From positions 496,001 to 560,000 of the forward strand of contig NZ_CP044016.1 in the NCBI RefSeq assembly GCF_004337365.2: a DNA stretch of 64,000 bases. The letters are read 5' to 3'. The notes under the pieces are model-generated. The model was given only the letters and a program-made list of their open reading frames with translations, had not been told where the DNA came from and made no database searches. The DNA comes from Rhizosphaericola mali. Its GTDB lineage: Bacteria > Bacteroidota > Bacteroidia > Chitinophagales > Chitinophagaceae. A program made the translations under genes and the position numbers. Of this stretch, positions 9,292-18,579 are shown piece by piece (the stretch's first letter is position 1; each line of letters starts with the position of its first letter).

Positions 9292-10455
9292 TTATGGAAT
9301 TACGTAAGATTTTACGTCGTTATAAGTGATAGCGCTACCGGAAAGAATAATTAATCTTTCGATGACATTTCTTAATTCGCGAATATTTCCTGTCCAATTA
9401 TGTGTCTGCAATGCTTCCATCGCTTTAGGTTCGATTTTTTTCGGTTTTTGCTTGTATTCATCTGCAATTGTTTGCAAAAATCTATCCGCCAGAACTGGAA
9501 TATCAGATTTTCTATCATTCAAAGTTGGAACCTTAATCAAAATCACACTTAGGCGATGATATAAATCCAAACGGAAATTTTTCTCTTCAACTTCTTTCAA
9601 AAGATCTTTATTGGTTGCAGCGATGACTCTTACATCCACGGAAATTTCTTTTTCTCCACCAACACGTGTGATTTTTCCTTCTTGAAGCGCACGCAAAACT
9701 TTTGCTTGAGCAGTTAAACTCATATCGCCAATTTCATCCAAAAACAAAGTGCCTCCATTGGCTTGTTCAAATTTTCCAATACGTTGTTTTACTGCGGAAG
9801 TGAAGGATCCTTTCTCATGTCCAAAAAGTTCACTTTCAATCAATTCGGAAGGAATTGCCGCACAATTCACCTCGATTAAAGGTGCCGATGTGCGATTGCT
9901 TAACGCATATAAATTACGCGCAACCAATTCTTTACCCGAACCATTTTCGCCGGTAATTAAAACGCGTGCGTCGGTGGGGGCAACTTTGGCAATCGTATCT
10001 TTTATGGCTTGAATACCTTCAGAATCACCTACGATTTCAAAGGATTTAGCTATTTTTTTCTTAAGCGTTTTCGTTTCTGCCTTTAGGGAATTTTTTTCCA
10101 TGGCATTACGAATGGTAATCAACATTCTATTAAGATCTGGCGGTTTGGATATATAATCGTAAGCGCCCTTTTTTACTGCATCAACAGCAGTTTCTATGTT
10201 GCCATGGCCACTAATCATGATTATAGGAATGTCAGGATTCAATTCCGTTGCTTTTTGTAGAAATTCCAATCCATCCATTTTGGGCATTTTGATATCACAT
10301 AGAACGAGATCAATAATTTTACTAGATTTAAATATTTCCCAACCTTCTTCTCCATTTTCAGCCTCAGTGATTTTATATCCTTCATAAGATAAAATTTCAC
10401 TTAGTGTTTTGCGTATTGCACGCTCGTCATCTACTATTAAAATATTCGCCGCCAT
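9292..10455 (-). CDS. NtrC-like sigma-54 response regulator lacking the HTH domain
   Basis: A 387-residue two-domain protein. Residues 1-120 are a receiver domain with phospho-acceptor Asp54 (LVLCDIKMP) and the acidic pair DDE near residue 10. Residues about 140-370 are an AAA+ sigma-54 activator domain with Walker A GENGSGKE (169-176) and Walker B LFLDEIGDM. Two oddities: the sigma-54-contacting loop reads GSFTSA (216-221) instead of GAFTGA, and the protein ends soon after NIRELRNVIERL, so the Fis-type helix-turn-helix of NtrC/AtoC is missing. MiaA begins only 11 bp later, so no detached HTH can follow. It should act without binding enhancer DNA directly, or on another target. First gene of its operon. 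Confidence 0.88.
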   Translation of the reverse strand: MAANILIVDDERAIRKTLSEILSYEGYKITEAENGEEGWEIFKSSKIIDLVLCDIKMPKMDGLEFLQKATELNPDIPIIMISGHGNIETAVDAVKKGAYDYISKPPDLNRMLITIRNAMEKNSLKAETKTLKKKIAKSFEIVGDSEGIQAIKDTIAKVAPTDARVLITGENGSGKELVARNLYALSNRTSAPLIEVNCAAIPSELIESELFGHEKGSFTSAVKQRIGKFEQANGGTLFLDEIGDMSLTAQAKVLRALQEGKITRVGGEKEISVDVRVIAATNKDLLKEVEEKNFRLDLYHRLSVILIKVPTLNDRKSDIPVLADRFLQTIADEYKQKPKKIEPKAMEALQTHNWTGNIRELRNVIERLIILSGSAITYNDVKSYVIP

Positions 10456-10481
10456 ATCAATTATATAAGTTTGAAACCGGG

Positions 10482-10489
10482 CAAAGATA
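10482..10489 (-). promoter_or_regulatory. -7 box (TATCTTTG) for the NtrC-like regulator operon
   Basis: TATCTTTG matches the Bacteroidota TAnnTTTG element and ends 26 bp before the ATG at 10455. No good -33 TTG is seen at the usual 19-21 bp. Confidence 0.5.
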
Positions 10490-10520
10490 AATTTTTGAAT
10501 GAATCTTCGATAAAAAATAA

Positions 10521-10552
10521 AACGCCAGATTAAGCGATCTTAATCTGGCGTT
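10521..10552. terminator. Strong hairpin terminator after aconitase
   Basis: A 14-bp perfect stem (AACGCCAGATTAAG and its complement) with a CGAT loop, flanked by A-run and TTTT. It lies 19 bp beyond the aconitase stop on the minus strand and could also work on the plus strand. Confidence 0.85.
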
Positions 10553-10571
10553 TTAACGTATTACAGCAAAA

Positions 10572-12839
10572 TTAATTTGCGTGCATTTTTCTGATAATGT
10601 TTAATGCGCCACCCGCTTTAAACCATTCGATTTGTTGTGCATTATACGTATGATTAACAGAGAATGTATCTGTAGAACCATCTTTGTGATGCAATACAAT
10701 AGTTAAAGGTTTGTTTGGTGCAAATTCTGTCAATCCCAAGATATCAACAATATCATCTTCTTGGATTTTGTCATAATCTGCTTTGTCTGCAAATGTCAAT
10801 CCCAACATACCTTGTTTTTTCAAGTTTGTTTCATGGATACGAGCAAATGATTTAACCAAAACAGCACGTACGCCTAAATGACGAGGTTCCATAGCTGCGT
10901 GTTCACGAGAAGAACCTTCACCATAATTTTCATCACCGACAACGATGGATCCAATGCCAGCAGCTTTATAAGCTCTTTGCGTTGCAGGAACGTGATCATA
11001 TTCACCCGTTAATTCATTTTTAACTGAATCAGTTTGACCATTGAATGCATTTACTGCACCTATCAACATATTATTGGAAATATTATCCAAATGTCCACGG
11101 AATTTCAACCAAGGACCAGCCATGGAAATATGGTCAGTAGTACATTTACCTTTTGCTTTGATCAAAAGTTTCAAACCTTTTAAGTCTGTACCTTCCCAAG
11201 GCGCAAATGGTTCTAATAATTGCAAACGATTAGAATCTGGAGCAACAACCACAGATACTCCGCTACCATCCGCTGCAGGAGCTTGATAACCAGGATCATC
11301 TACCGCAAACCCTTTTGTAGGTAATTCGTCACCTTTAGGGGCGTCGAATTTCACTTGTTCGCCTTTATTATTGGTTAAAGTATCTGTCAAAGGATTGAAT
11401 CCCAAATCACCAGCAATTGCAAGAGCAGCTACGATTTCTGGAGACGCAACGAAAGCGTAGGTATTTGGATTACCATCTGCACGTTTTGCAAAGTTTCTAT
11501 TGAAAGAGTGAACGATCGTATTTTTTTCTTGTTTTTCTGCACCTACACGAGCCCACATACCGATACAAGGTCCACATGCATTGGTGAAGATTTTTGCATC
11601 TAATTCTTCGAAAATGTGCAATAAACCATCTCTGTCTGCAGTGAAACGAACTTGTTCAGATCCTGGATTGATACCAAAATCAGCATTTGTTTTTAAACCT
11701 TTCGTAACCGCTTGTTCAGCAATAGATGCAGCACGGCTTAAGTCTTCGTAAGATGAATTGGTACAAGAACCAATCAAGCCCCATTCAACTTTCAAAGGCC
11801 AACCATTTTTTTCAGCTGTGGTTTTCATTTCAGAAATTGGTGTTGCCAAATCTGGAGTGAAAGGTCCGTTCAAATAAGGTTCTAATTTGTCTAAATCTAT
11901 TTCAACGATTTGATCAAAATATTTTTCAGGATCAGCATATACTTCAGGATCTGCTTTCAAATAGTTTTTTACATTATTGGCAGCGTCAGCAACATCATTT
12001 CTGTCTGTAGCTCTCAAGTAACGTTCCATTGCTTCATCATATGGGAAATTAGAATTGGTTGCACCAATTTCCGCACCCATATTACAAATAGTACCTTTAC
12101 CAGTACAAGACAATGATTCCGCACCCTCACCAAAATATTCTACAATGGCACCTGTACCTCCTTTAACAGTTAAGATACCTGATACTTTTAGGATAATATC
12201 TTTTGGCGCTGTCCATCCATTTAATTTACCTTTTAAATGAACACCAATCAATTTTGGCCATTTCAATTCCCAAGGTAAACCTGCCATAACATCACAAGCG
12301 TCAGCACCACCAACTCCGATAGCAACCATACCCAAACCACCAGCATTAACTGTGTGTGAATCGGTTCCAATCATCATACCGCCTGGAAATGCATAATTTT
12401 CCAAAACTACTTGGTGGATAATACCTGCGCCGGGTTTCCAGAATCCGATACCATATTTGTTAGAAACTGAGGCTAAGAAGTCAAATACTTCTTTACTTTC
12501 GGATTTTGCACGTGGCAAATCTTCTTCTGCACCATCTCTAGCTTGAATCAAGTGATCACAATGCACCGTTGAAGGAACTGCAACCTTAGGACGTCCGGCT
12601 TGCATAAATTGCAACAACGCCATTTGGGCAGTTGCATCTTGCATAGCTACGCGGTCTGGAGAAAAGTTTACATAATCTTTTGCACGACCAAAGTTTTCTA
12701 AAGGTTGGTCTTCGTGTAGGTGAGCGAATAGAATTTTTTCAGATAAGGTCAATGGACGACCTACTTTTTCTCTGGCTGCATCTACTTTTGCTGGTATATT
12801 TTCATATACCTTTTTAATCATCTCAATATCAAAAGCCAT
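10572..12839 (-). CDS. Aconitate hydratase
   Basis: A 755-residue 4Fe-4S aconitase that interconverts citrate and isocitrate in the TCA cycle. Cluster Cys residues are seen in [12 protein letters not shown] and [29 protein letters not shown] and the C-terminal swivel-domain [15 protein letters not shown] motif are also present. Length and motifs fit the mitochondrial-type aconitase (ACO2-like) used by many Bacteroidota, not the longer AcnA or AcnB. It is monocistronic: its own -7 box lies at 12872-12879 and a terminator at 10521-10552. Confidence 0.95.
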   Translation of the reverse strand: MAFDIEMIKKVYENIPAKVDAAREKVGRPLTLSEKILFAHLHEDQPLENFGRAKDYVNFSPDRVAMQDATAQMALLQFMQAGRPKVAVPSTVHCDHLIQARDGAEEDLPRAKSESKEVFDFLASVSNKYGIGFWKPGAGIIHQVVLENYAFPGGMMIGTDSHTVNAGGLGMVAIGVGGADACDVMAGLPWELKWPKLIGVHLKGKLNGWTAPKDIILKVSGILTVKGGTGAIVEYFGEGAESLSCTGKGTICNMGAEIGATNSNFPYDEAMERYLRATDRNDVADAANNVKNYLKADPEVYADPEKYFDQIVEIDLDKLEPYLNGPFTPDLATPISEMKTTAEKNGWPLKVEWGLIGSCTNSSYEDLSRAASIAEQAVTKGLKTNADFGINPGSEQVRFTADRDGLLHIFEELDAKIFTNACGPCIGMWARVGAEKQEKNTIVHSFNRNFAKRADGNPNTYAFVASPEIVAALAIAGDLGFNPLTDTLTNNKGEQVKFDAPKGDELPTKGFAVDDPGYQAPAADGSGVSVVVAPDSNRLQLLEPFAPWEGTDLKGLKLLIKAKGKCTTDHISMAGPWLKFRGHLDNISNNMLIGAVNAFNGQTDSVKNELTGEYDHVPATQRAYKAAGIGSIVVGDENYGEGSSREHAAMEPRHLGVRAVLVKSFARIHETNLKKQGMLGLTFADKADYDKIQEDDIVDILGLTEFAPNKPLTIVLHHKDGSTDTFSVNHTYNAQQIEWFKAGGALNIIRKMHAN

Positions 12840-12871
12840 GAATTAAAATTTTTATGTGAGCTAAAGTTTGA

Positions 12872-12879
12872 CAAATTTA
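12872..12879 (-). promoter_or_regulatory. Possible -7 box (TAAATTTG) for aconitase
   Basis: TAAATTTG fits TAnnTTTG, 32 bp before the ATG at 12839. There is no clear -33 element, so support is moderate. Confidence 0.35.
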
Positions 12880-13080
12880 AGACAAAACTATCGTTAAATA
12901 GTTTTATGGAGGATAAATTTCCGTGAAATATTGAAATATCTTTTAATTTGATTTAACAATTTGGTAAAAAATTGGTCTAATATTGTTTATAGTTGATACT
13001 TTGTCTTTATTTTATTGACATTTATCTATTTATTTTAAGATTATGCTAACAAAAAATTACATTTAATTAAATAAAAATTT

Positions 13081-14760
13081 ATGATGCAAAGAAAATTTTT
13101 AGGCTACTTGTTGGGATTATGTGTTCTAATTGGAGGACTTGTTTCATGTAGTAAGAAAGATTTGTCTTCTGGAACTACAACTGGAACTACAACTGGAACT
13201 ACAACTAGCTCCACTCAGTTAATAGATTCTTTATTTTTATATGCTAAGCAATTATATCTATGGTATGATCAATTACCAGATTCTTCTTCATTTAAACCAT
13301 TACAATATGCAAATGGCAGTGGAACGGATTCTACAAAGGCAACGTCTGAGATTTTTGCTTTGACACGATATGCCATAAATTCTTCTACAGGAAAGTCTTA
13401 TGAATATTATGATAATGATGGGGATACTTCAGAAACGAAATATTCTTTTATAGAGGGTAAAGATGCTGATCAAAATGCTGGAACTAGTGTAAAAAGCTAT
13501 GTGACTTTGGCGGGGTGGGGCAATGATTTAGGCTTTTATGGTCCCGTGTTTATTACGGATTCTATTTTTTGCTTTAGAATGTTTTATGAAAATGGTCCTG
13601 CTTATAACGCAGGATTGAGAAGAGGTAATTGTTATGTTTATAAAGTCAATGGAAAAGGATTTGATTATGATAATAGTTCCGATTTGAGCACCTTGTCATC
13701 CGCTTTAAATAACAGTTCTATTACTATGAGTTACTATGATTCCCTTGGCAAAACGCATGATATAACATTAACACAAACAAGATATAGTTCTAATCCTATT
13801 TTTGCCGATACTGTTTGGAATGTTGGGAGTAAGAAAATTGGATATTTTGCATTTTTAAATTTTGCGGATCCTGATAATGTTGAATCTAATTTGAATACTT
13901 TGTTTGCTAAATTTAGCTCTGAAGGAGTTACTGATTTGGTAGTTGATTTGAGATATAATGGCGGTGGATATGTTGCAACTAGCCAACAAATTGCTAATTT
14001 AATAGCTCCAAGTTCTCTAAGTGGTCAAACCATGTTTACGGAAAATTACAATGCTTTAATGCAGGCTGGTAATGCTACTATGTTAAAAAATATTGTTGAT
14101 GAAGATAATACCTCTAAAACATATTATGACTATTCTTGGAAAGCTTCAGATTATACTTACAAGTTCACAGGAGGAAATTTGTCTTTAAATAATGTTTGTT
14201 TTATTGTAAGTGATGGTACTGCTTCTGCAAGTGAATTACTAATGAATAATTTGAAACCTCATATGACAGTTAAGTTAATAGGAACAACTTTGACTGCGTC
14301 TTCAAATTTACCAGCAACCACGAAAACATATGGTAAACCTGTTGGCTTTTTTGGTATTCCAATTGGAGACTATGATGTATATCTTTCAGAGTTTGAATCC
14401 AGAAATTCTTCCAATACAGCAGTACCCTACGATGGTATGGTCTGCGATGTAACTGATTGGGACGATTTTTCACATGATTTTACCAATACAAAAGAAGATG
14501 CAGTTGCACAAGCCATTAATTATATTACCAACGGCTCGTTCTTGACAACCTCTACAATTATTGGTTCTAAATCCTCTAAAAGTAATTCTAATGTCTTGAC
14601 ATTTACAAATGCTATATCTTCCTTAAAAGAAGGAGGCGTTTCTTCTAATAGTTCCTCTCTTCAATCTAAGGTTCAATTTAAAGCATTGAAAACTTTTAAT
14701 ACAAAAGGTAAATTGCCAATCCACTTAGGGATGATTGAGACTAAAAAAATAAGTAAATAA
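13081..14760 (+). CDS. S41-family C-terminal processing peptidase, lipoprotein
   Basis: A 559-residue surface or periplasmic lipoprotein. The signal peptide ends in a lipobox LVSC with acylated Cys23. A Thr/Gly linker made of three identical 12-bp repeats (13171-13206) follows. The middle has a PDZ-like region (AGLRRGNCYVYKVNGKGF). The tail-specific protease core contains DLVVDLRYNGGGYV and the Ser-containing VSDGTASASELLMNNL motif, with catalytic Ser in SAS/TAS. Such S41 lipoproteins are common in Bacteroidota; substrates are unknown. It stands alone, with the converging LuxE-like gene sharing a hairpin at its 3' end. Confidence 0.85.
   Translation: MMQRKFLGYLLGLCVLIGGLVSCSKKDLSSGTTTGTTTGTTTSSTQLIDSLFLYAKQLYLWYDQLPDSSSFKPLQYANGSGTDSTKATSEIFALTRYAINSSTGKSYEYYDNDGDTSETKYSFIEGKDADQNAGTSVKSYVTLAGWGNDLGFYGPVFITDSIFCFRMFYENGPAYNAGLRRGNCYVYKVNGKGFDYDNSSDLSTLSSALNNSSITMSYYDSLGKTHDITLTQTRYSSNPIFADTVWNVGSKKIGYFAFLNFADPDNVESNLNTLFAKFSSEGVTDLVVDLRYNGGGYVATSQQIANLIAPSSLSGQTMFTENYNALMQAGNATMLKNIVDEDNTSKTYYDYSWKASDYTYKFTGGNLSLNNVCFIVSDGTASASELLMNNLKPHMTVKLIGTTLTASSNLPATTKTYGKPVGFFGIPIGDYDVYLSEFESRNSSNTAVPYDGMVCDVTDWDDFSHDFTNTKEDAVAQAINYITNGSFLTTSTIIGSKSSKSNSNVLTFTNAISSLKEGGVSSNSSSLQSKVQFKALKTFNTKGKLPIHLGMIETKKISK
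13171..13206 (+). repeat. Three tandem 12-bp repeats (GGAACTACAACT)
   Basis: Three exact in-frame copies encode a GTTGTTGTT linker just after the lipobox of the S41 protease. Copy-number change would alter linker length by four residues without a frameshift. Confidence 0.9.
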
Positions 14761-14769
14761 ATAAGGATC

Positions 14770-14806
14770 GTTGTAGTTTACTCACTTATAGTAAGTAAAC
14801 TACAAC
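14770..14806. terminator. Hairpin shared by converging genes, overlapping LuxE-like codons
   Basis: Arms GTTGTAGTTTACT (14770-14782) and its complement (14794-14806) pair perfectly over 13 bp. It lies between the S41 gene and the end of the LuxE-like gene, and its right arm encodes the last ten or so codons of the latter. There is no strong T-run, so its strength is uncertain. Confidence 0.5.
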
Positions 14807-15761
14807 CTCTTAAATCACTTCTATCAAGACGACCTTGTATATCAAAAGAACCATCAGTGTAAATTCTTCCTACATCGTCTGTCGCTATAAATGAAACGCT
14901 GTAAATATTGGCCAAATCCATAATATTTAAAATTCCTTGCCCTTGATGTTTTATAGTTAGTGGATCGGACTCGTCACGCAAACTCACTTTCATCCAAGGT
15001 GGACATACATATATTCCATTTCCATGGGAATAAGCTTGACTTAATAGTTCAGTCATGCCATATTCCGAATGAATATTTTCCACTTGAAATTGTTGTTTTA
15101 AATATCCGTGCACTTCTTGACGCGTGATTTCTTTCTTACGACCTTTCATTCCACCTGTTTCCATGATAATCGTGTTCTTTAAAGGCATCGGAAACGATTC
15201 TGCAAAATCCAATAATGCAAAAGTGACACCTAATAGAATGGTTTTTTGTCCTGTCGCTTCAAGTTTTTTTATAGTTTCCGACAATTTTTCAAAATCGTAC
15301 AAATAAAATCCACTATCTGGATGTTTGGATGCGACAATTAGGTCATTCGCCATTTTGACAAGCGAACTATTACTTCTTTCTAAATATGCAGGCAATAAGC
15401 CAAGTATGCACCAATCTTTGGGGGAACCATAAAATAATTCAAAAGCAGAAAAGAAACTTTTTTCATAAATAGATGCATACTTAATATAGTGATGACTATT
15501 TGTAGTTTGCGTTGTTCCACTACTTTCGAAAGTTAATTCAGGTTCGAAAATTCCTGATTTAATCGTATGACTTTTGAAAAAAGATATAGGTAAATAAGGA
15601 ATTTCGTCAACTGATTTTATGGTTTCTGGGGTTCTTTTCAAAAGATTACACCATTGTTGGTAGACTTCATTATTGGAATATTGAAATCTAAAAATGTTGC
15701 ATATTATTTCATCTGAAATTTTTTGTCCCGAAAATAAAAAATCTATATCCAAATTGTCCAC
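14778..15761 (-). CDS. LuxE/PaaK-like acyl-activating (acyltransferase) protein
   Basis: A protein of about 327 residues related to LuxE acyl-protein synthetases, which activate a fatty acid with ATP and hold it as an acyl ester or thioester. Seen: the ATP-binding FESSGTTQ loop, SEYGMTELLSQAY (the A5-like ANL motif) and TDDVGRIYTDGSFDIQGRLDRSD near the end. The frame could begin at TTG 15785, but that codon is the end of a TACTTTTG promoter box, so GTG 15761 (or TTG 15752) is more credible. It follows the methyltransferase by 45 bp with its own promoter. Together with the UbiA-like protein it suggests synthesis of an acylated or prenylated small molecule; product unknown. Confidence 0.75.
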   Translation of the reverse strand: MDNLDIDFLFSGQKISDEIICNIFRFQYSNNEVYQQWCNLLKRTPETIKSVDEIPYLPISFFKSHTIKSGIFEPELTFESSGTTQTTNSHHYIKYASIYEKSFFSAFELFYGSPKDWCILGLLPAYLERSNSSLVKMANDLIVASKHPDSGFYLYDFEKLSETIKKLEATGQKTILLGVTFALLDFAESFPMPLKNTIIMETGGMKGRKKEITRQEVHGYLKQQFQVENIHSEYGMTELLSQAYSHGNGIYVCPPWMKVSLRDESDPLTIKHQGQGILNIMDLANIYSVSFIATDDVGRIYTDGSFDIQGRLDRSDLRGCSLLTISE

Positions 15762-15782
15762 GCTACGTTTCCTTTTATAGCG

Positions 15783-15812
15783 CAAAAGTATTGAAATATC
15801 TGCGTCTTACAA
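15783..15812 (-). promoter_or_regulatory. -33/-7 promoter for the LuxE-like gene
   Basis: TTG at 15810-15812, a 19-bp spacer and TACTTTTG at 15783-15790 match the Bacteroidota consensus exactly. The same architecture with the same -7 sequence precedes the UbiA-like gene (17371-17400). Confidence 0.65.
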
Positions 15813-16439
15813 TTTTTTGTACACTTGCCCGTAGATGAATTGCCCGTATTTAAATACTTCTTTTTGTAATTGGTAATTATTTTTTTCGAAGATTGGACGT
15901 AAATAAATGAGCTCTTGCGTCTCTATTTTGCTAACAATTTTGAAAAATAAATACATTGTTTTGAGTAAAAAAGCATTCCAATAATTTTTCTTTGTTGCTG
16001 TTACATTGAAATCTGCATATAACCAAATGCCTTCTTTTTTCAAATGCTTATCAAGATTGGAAAACAAAAATTCAATTTTTTCTAATTGAAAATTATCAAA
16101 AAAGAAAGGTGTAAATATATAGTCAAATTGCTCTGTAAGGTGTGCGTCTTCCAAATATTGCGCGAGATATTCTACGTTTTCTAAACCAGCTCCATTTTTT
16201 CGAGAAAGTTCGACCATTTTTTTGGAAGCTTCGATATACGTGATTTTAAGGTTGGAAATGGATAATTTTTCTATACTTTTTAATATTTTTCCATTACCAC
16301 CACCGACTAGGAGTAGACTCATATTTGGTGGTATATATTGCAATAATTCTTCTTGTATTCGAAGTATGTTTTTGCCATAAACCAATGTGCAAATAAAGTC
16401 GTAATATGGAGCAAGTAAATCATAGTTATTTCTGGACAT
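15807..16439 (-). CDS. Class I SAM-dependent methyltransferase
   Basis: A protein of about 210 residues with a Rossmann methyltransferase fold: LLLVGGGNGKILKSIEK is motif I (SAM-binding glycine loop), ITYIEASKKMVELSRKNG holds the acidic residue for the ribose, and FDYIFTPFFFDNF is motif IV. Substrate unknown. A TTG at 16445 is in frame, but the ATG at 16439 is the likelier start. It lies between the UbiA-like gene (12-bp gap) and the LuxE-like gene, so a role in the same pathway is inferred. Confidence 0.8.
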   Translation of the reverse strand: MSRNNYDLLAPYYDFICTLVYGKNILRIQEELLQYIPPNMSLLLVGGGNGKILKSIEKLSISNLKITYIEASKKMVELSRKNGAGLENVEYLAQYLEDAHLTEQFDYIFTPFFFDNFQLEKIEFLFSNLDKHLKKEGIWLYADFNVTATKKNYWNAFLLKTMYLFFKIVSKIETQELIYLRPIFEKNNYQLQKEVFKYGQFIYGQVYKKL

Positions 16440-16451
16440 ATTCAATGTTTT

Positions 16452-17354
16452 TTAGTGTATTAAACTACCTGCAATGCCACAAAATGCCTTAATAAATAAG
16501 ACGCCATCAATAACAATCAAATAATACAATAAGCTTTTCTTCTTTTTCATAGAAAGCGTAATCAAAAAGCAAAGCAAAAAAGGTAGCAGGTTGAGCAGAT
16601 AAGTCTGCCAATGCATCGATATATTCCAAGCAAATATGGAAAAACACACTAGACCTAAGCTTAGTAATGGAATTAAAATATAATTAATAGTACGTTTTAA
16701 CCCGACACGGACGACAAAAGTTTTTAATTGTTTATTAGAATCATCTTCATAGTCTTTAATGTCAAACATAATTGCATTGACCGAACAAAACATCCAGTTT
16801 TTTAGAAAGTACCAAAATATGAGATCCGTTGAGGGTTGTGGATAATTATATTCCAATTTTATAGCTAAAAGTGGAAGAATACTTACACAACACGCCCATA
16901 CAAAGCCTATAGTGAAAGCTTTAAGCCAACCTGTTTTACGTAAATTTAAAAAAGATTTTGGTAAAATTCCATAGTATAAAATACCTGCAAATAGCATTGA
17001 AAATCCTACAAAATAATCTTCAAATACCAAATAATGAATGTGAGAAATGTATTTGAAAAAATACCAAATACTTGCTAATAGAAATATTGAAGTCAAAATA
17101 ATCTGACTACGGCGCATCATTTTTTTATTTCGATTATACCAAGCAGTTCGATAATTGTAGGACGTAAATGCAAATGGCAAATCGGAATACGCATATGTAT
17201 AATAAATAATTGTAGCTAAGGCTACAATCAGATAATATAAGCCGTCACATAAGGGAACTTTTAATTGAAAAGCAGTTTCCATTGAAAGTGCAATTGCAAG
17301 TAAACCAATATAATAGTTACCTAGAAATATGAAATCAATTGCTTTCTTCTTCAT
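16452..17354 (-). CDS. UbiA-like membrane prenyltransferase homologue, first Asp motif degenerate
   Basis: A 300-residue inner membrane protein with about eight or nine helices. The segment MFDIKDYEDDSNKQLKT matches the second aspartate-rich motif (DxxxD-type) of UbiA-superfamily prenyltransferases. In the loop after helix 2, where NDxxDxxxD is expected, I read YNYRTAWYNRNKKM with no aspartates, so ordinary prenyl-diphosphate/Mg binding is doubtful. It could be a divergent transferase with another substrate. It has a clear promoter (17371-17400) and heads a unit with the methyltransferase and LuxE-like protein. Confidence 0.65.
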   Translation of the reverse strand: MKKKAIDFIFLGNYYIGLLAIALSMETAFQLKVPLCDGLYYLIVALATIIYYTYAYSDLPFAFTSYNYRTAWYNRNKKMMRRSQIILTSIFLLASIWYFFKYISHIHYLVFEDYFVGFSMLFAGILYYGILPKSFLNLRKTGWLKAFTIGFVWACCVSILPLLAIKLEYNYPQPSTDLIFWYFLKNWMFCSVNAIMFDIKDYEDDSNKQLKTFVVRVGLKRTINYILIPLLSLGLVCFSIFAWNISMHWQTYLLNLLPFLLCFLITLSMKKKKSLLYYLIVIDGVLFIKAFCGIAGSLIH

Positions 17355-17370
17355 TATTTTTCAATAGGTT

Positions 17371-17400
17371 CAAAAGTAAAAGTTTGTTGCTAATAACCAA
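17371..17400 (-). promoter_or_regulatory. -33/-7 promoter for the UbiA-like gene
   Basis: TTG at 17398-17400, a 19-bp spacer and TACTTTTG at 17371-17378, then 16 bp to the ATG at 17354. It matches the Bacteroidota consensus. Confidence 0.65.
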
Positions 17401-17403
17401 CAA

Positions 17404-17438
17404 AAAAGCTGTTTCAAATGTATATTGAAACAGCTTTT
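17404..17438. terminator. Terminator after ssb
   Basis: A 14-bp perfect stem (AAAAGCTGTTTCAA and its complement) with a 7-nt loop and flanking A/T runs. It is 17 bp past the ssb stop on the minus strand and also insulates the UbiA-like promoter. Confidence 0.85.
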
Positions 17439-17455
17439 GAATTATTTTTTAATTT

Positions 17456-17875
17456 TTAAAATGGTAGATCATCTTCCGGAGATTCGCTCATCGATGGTGC
17501 TGCCGGAATGTTTGTTTTAGACTCGGAGTTGGTATTTGAATAAGAGGAAGATTCATTAAAACCATCACCTGTATTTCTATTGCCAACAAGTTGTACTGAT
17601 TGTACACGAAGTGTTAGAGATGCACCTTGTCTGCCGTCATTTGTTTGAAAAGAACGCACATCAGGCGTACCTTCCACATAGACGGTAGTTCCTTTTTTTA
17701 AATAAGGAGCAATGCCTAATTTCTCGGTCCAATAAGCACATTCAACCCAAATCGTTCTTTCTTGATCCTTATATCTTTCGGTATGAGCTATACTAAAGTT
17801 GATAACGTGTCTTCCGTTGACTTCATTTGTTTGACAATCTCGTCCCAGATTTCCAATGGCTGTTAACTTAATCAT
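17456..17875 (-). CDS. ssb: Single-stranded DNA-binding protein
   Basis: A protein of about 139 residues with an N-terminal OB fold (IKLTAIGNLGRDC start, VNFSIAHTERYKDQERTIW-like core, KKGTTVYVEG) and a Ser/Asn-rich linker leading to the acidic tip DDLPF, which binds partner proteins in replication and repair. The open frame extends upstream to 17899, but the ATG at 17875 gives the family-standard start. It is flanked by terminators on both sides and so is a single gene. Confidence 0.93.
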   Translation of the reverse strand: MIKLTAIGNLGRDCQTNEVNGRHVINFSIAHTERYKDQERTIWVECAYWTEKLGIAPYLKKGTTVYVEGTPDVRSFQTNDGRQGASLTLRVQSVQLVGNRNTGDGFNESSSYSNTNSESKTNIPAAPSMSESPEDDLPF

Positions 17876-17940
17876 AGATAGTTTATTTTGATATTTCAAG
17901 TATTAAAATTAACCAATATAAGCCAAAAATACAAAATAAA

Positions 17941-17964
17941 AAGGCTTGCTATTCAGCAAGCCTT
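17941..17964. terminator. Terminator after the 17989-18579 membrane protein
   Basis: A 9-bp stem AAGGCTTGC / GCAAGCCTT with a 6-nt loop. On the minus strand it is followed by TTTTTATTTTG. Confidence 0.8.
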
Positions 17965-17988
17965 TCAAATAAATTTAACATTAAATGA

Positions 17989-18579
17989 TTAAAGAGATTT
18001 TGGATCTTTAGCCATTGCTTTGATTTTTGAAGATGGTAAATATACTTGGAAACCAATTCCGAATGTAATATTATGTTGATAAGTAGTATTACCTCCACCA
18101 ACGATTCCATTGTATTTAACTAAGCCTTCTAAACCAATACTTGGTGTCAAAAAATAAGAATATCCAGGTCCAAATCCAAAGGCAAAACCATTCGTTGTTG
18201 GTTGCCCCTTTTGGCTAGAACCACCAAAACCCGCATTTGCTTCAGCAAAGAATCTTCCATGGTTTAATAAATTATTTACATCACCAGGTTTTGCATAATA
18301 ACGACTAAATGCTCCGATTCCATATTCTGATTTTGTAGGATTGCCTGAGCCCGCTTTACTAAGGTTTAAGTCTCCGTAACCACCAACTAAAACATTATCT
18401 TTAATGAAATAACCAACTCTTGGGGTAATTCCGATATTCCAACCTTGTCCACTTTTTAAACCAAAGTTCATATCTGTTATGCTTCCACCCCAAGTTGTAT
18501 TACCCTTTTGAAGTTGAGCATCTGCAGCTCCAATACAACCGAAAGTTGCCAATCCAATGGCGAAAAGTACTTTTTTCAT
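17989..18579 (-). CDS. Outer membrane beta-barrel protein
   Basis: A 196-residue protein with a clear signal peptide (MKKVLFAIGLATFGCIGAADA). Alternating hydrophobic strands include ITPRVGYFIKDNVLVGGYG, FAFGFGPGYSYFLTPSIGLEG and ITFGIGFQVYL, as in small OmpW/OmpA-barrel-like porin-family proteins. Unlike most barrels it does not end in an aromatic residue but in a short polar tail (AKDPKSL). Function unknown. It is monocistronic. Confidence 0.75.
   Translation of the reverse strand: MKKVLFAIGLATFGCIGAADAQLQKGNTTWGGSITDMNFGLKSGQGWNIGITPRVGYFIKDNVLVGGYGDLNLSKAGSGNPTKSEYGIGAFSRYYAKPGDVNNLLNHGRFFAEANAGFGGSSQKGQPTTNGFAFGFGPGYSYFLTPSIGLEGLVKYNGIVGGGNTTYQHNITFGIGFQVYLPSSKIKAMAKDPKSL

Noticed and set aside
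13081-14760. S41 protease as a possible TPR or adhesin gene because of the Gly/Thr linker
   Set aside because: The protease motifs and lipobox explain it; the linker is only three 12-bp repeats.
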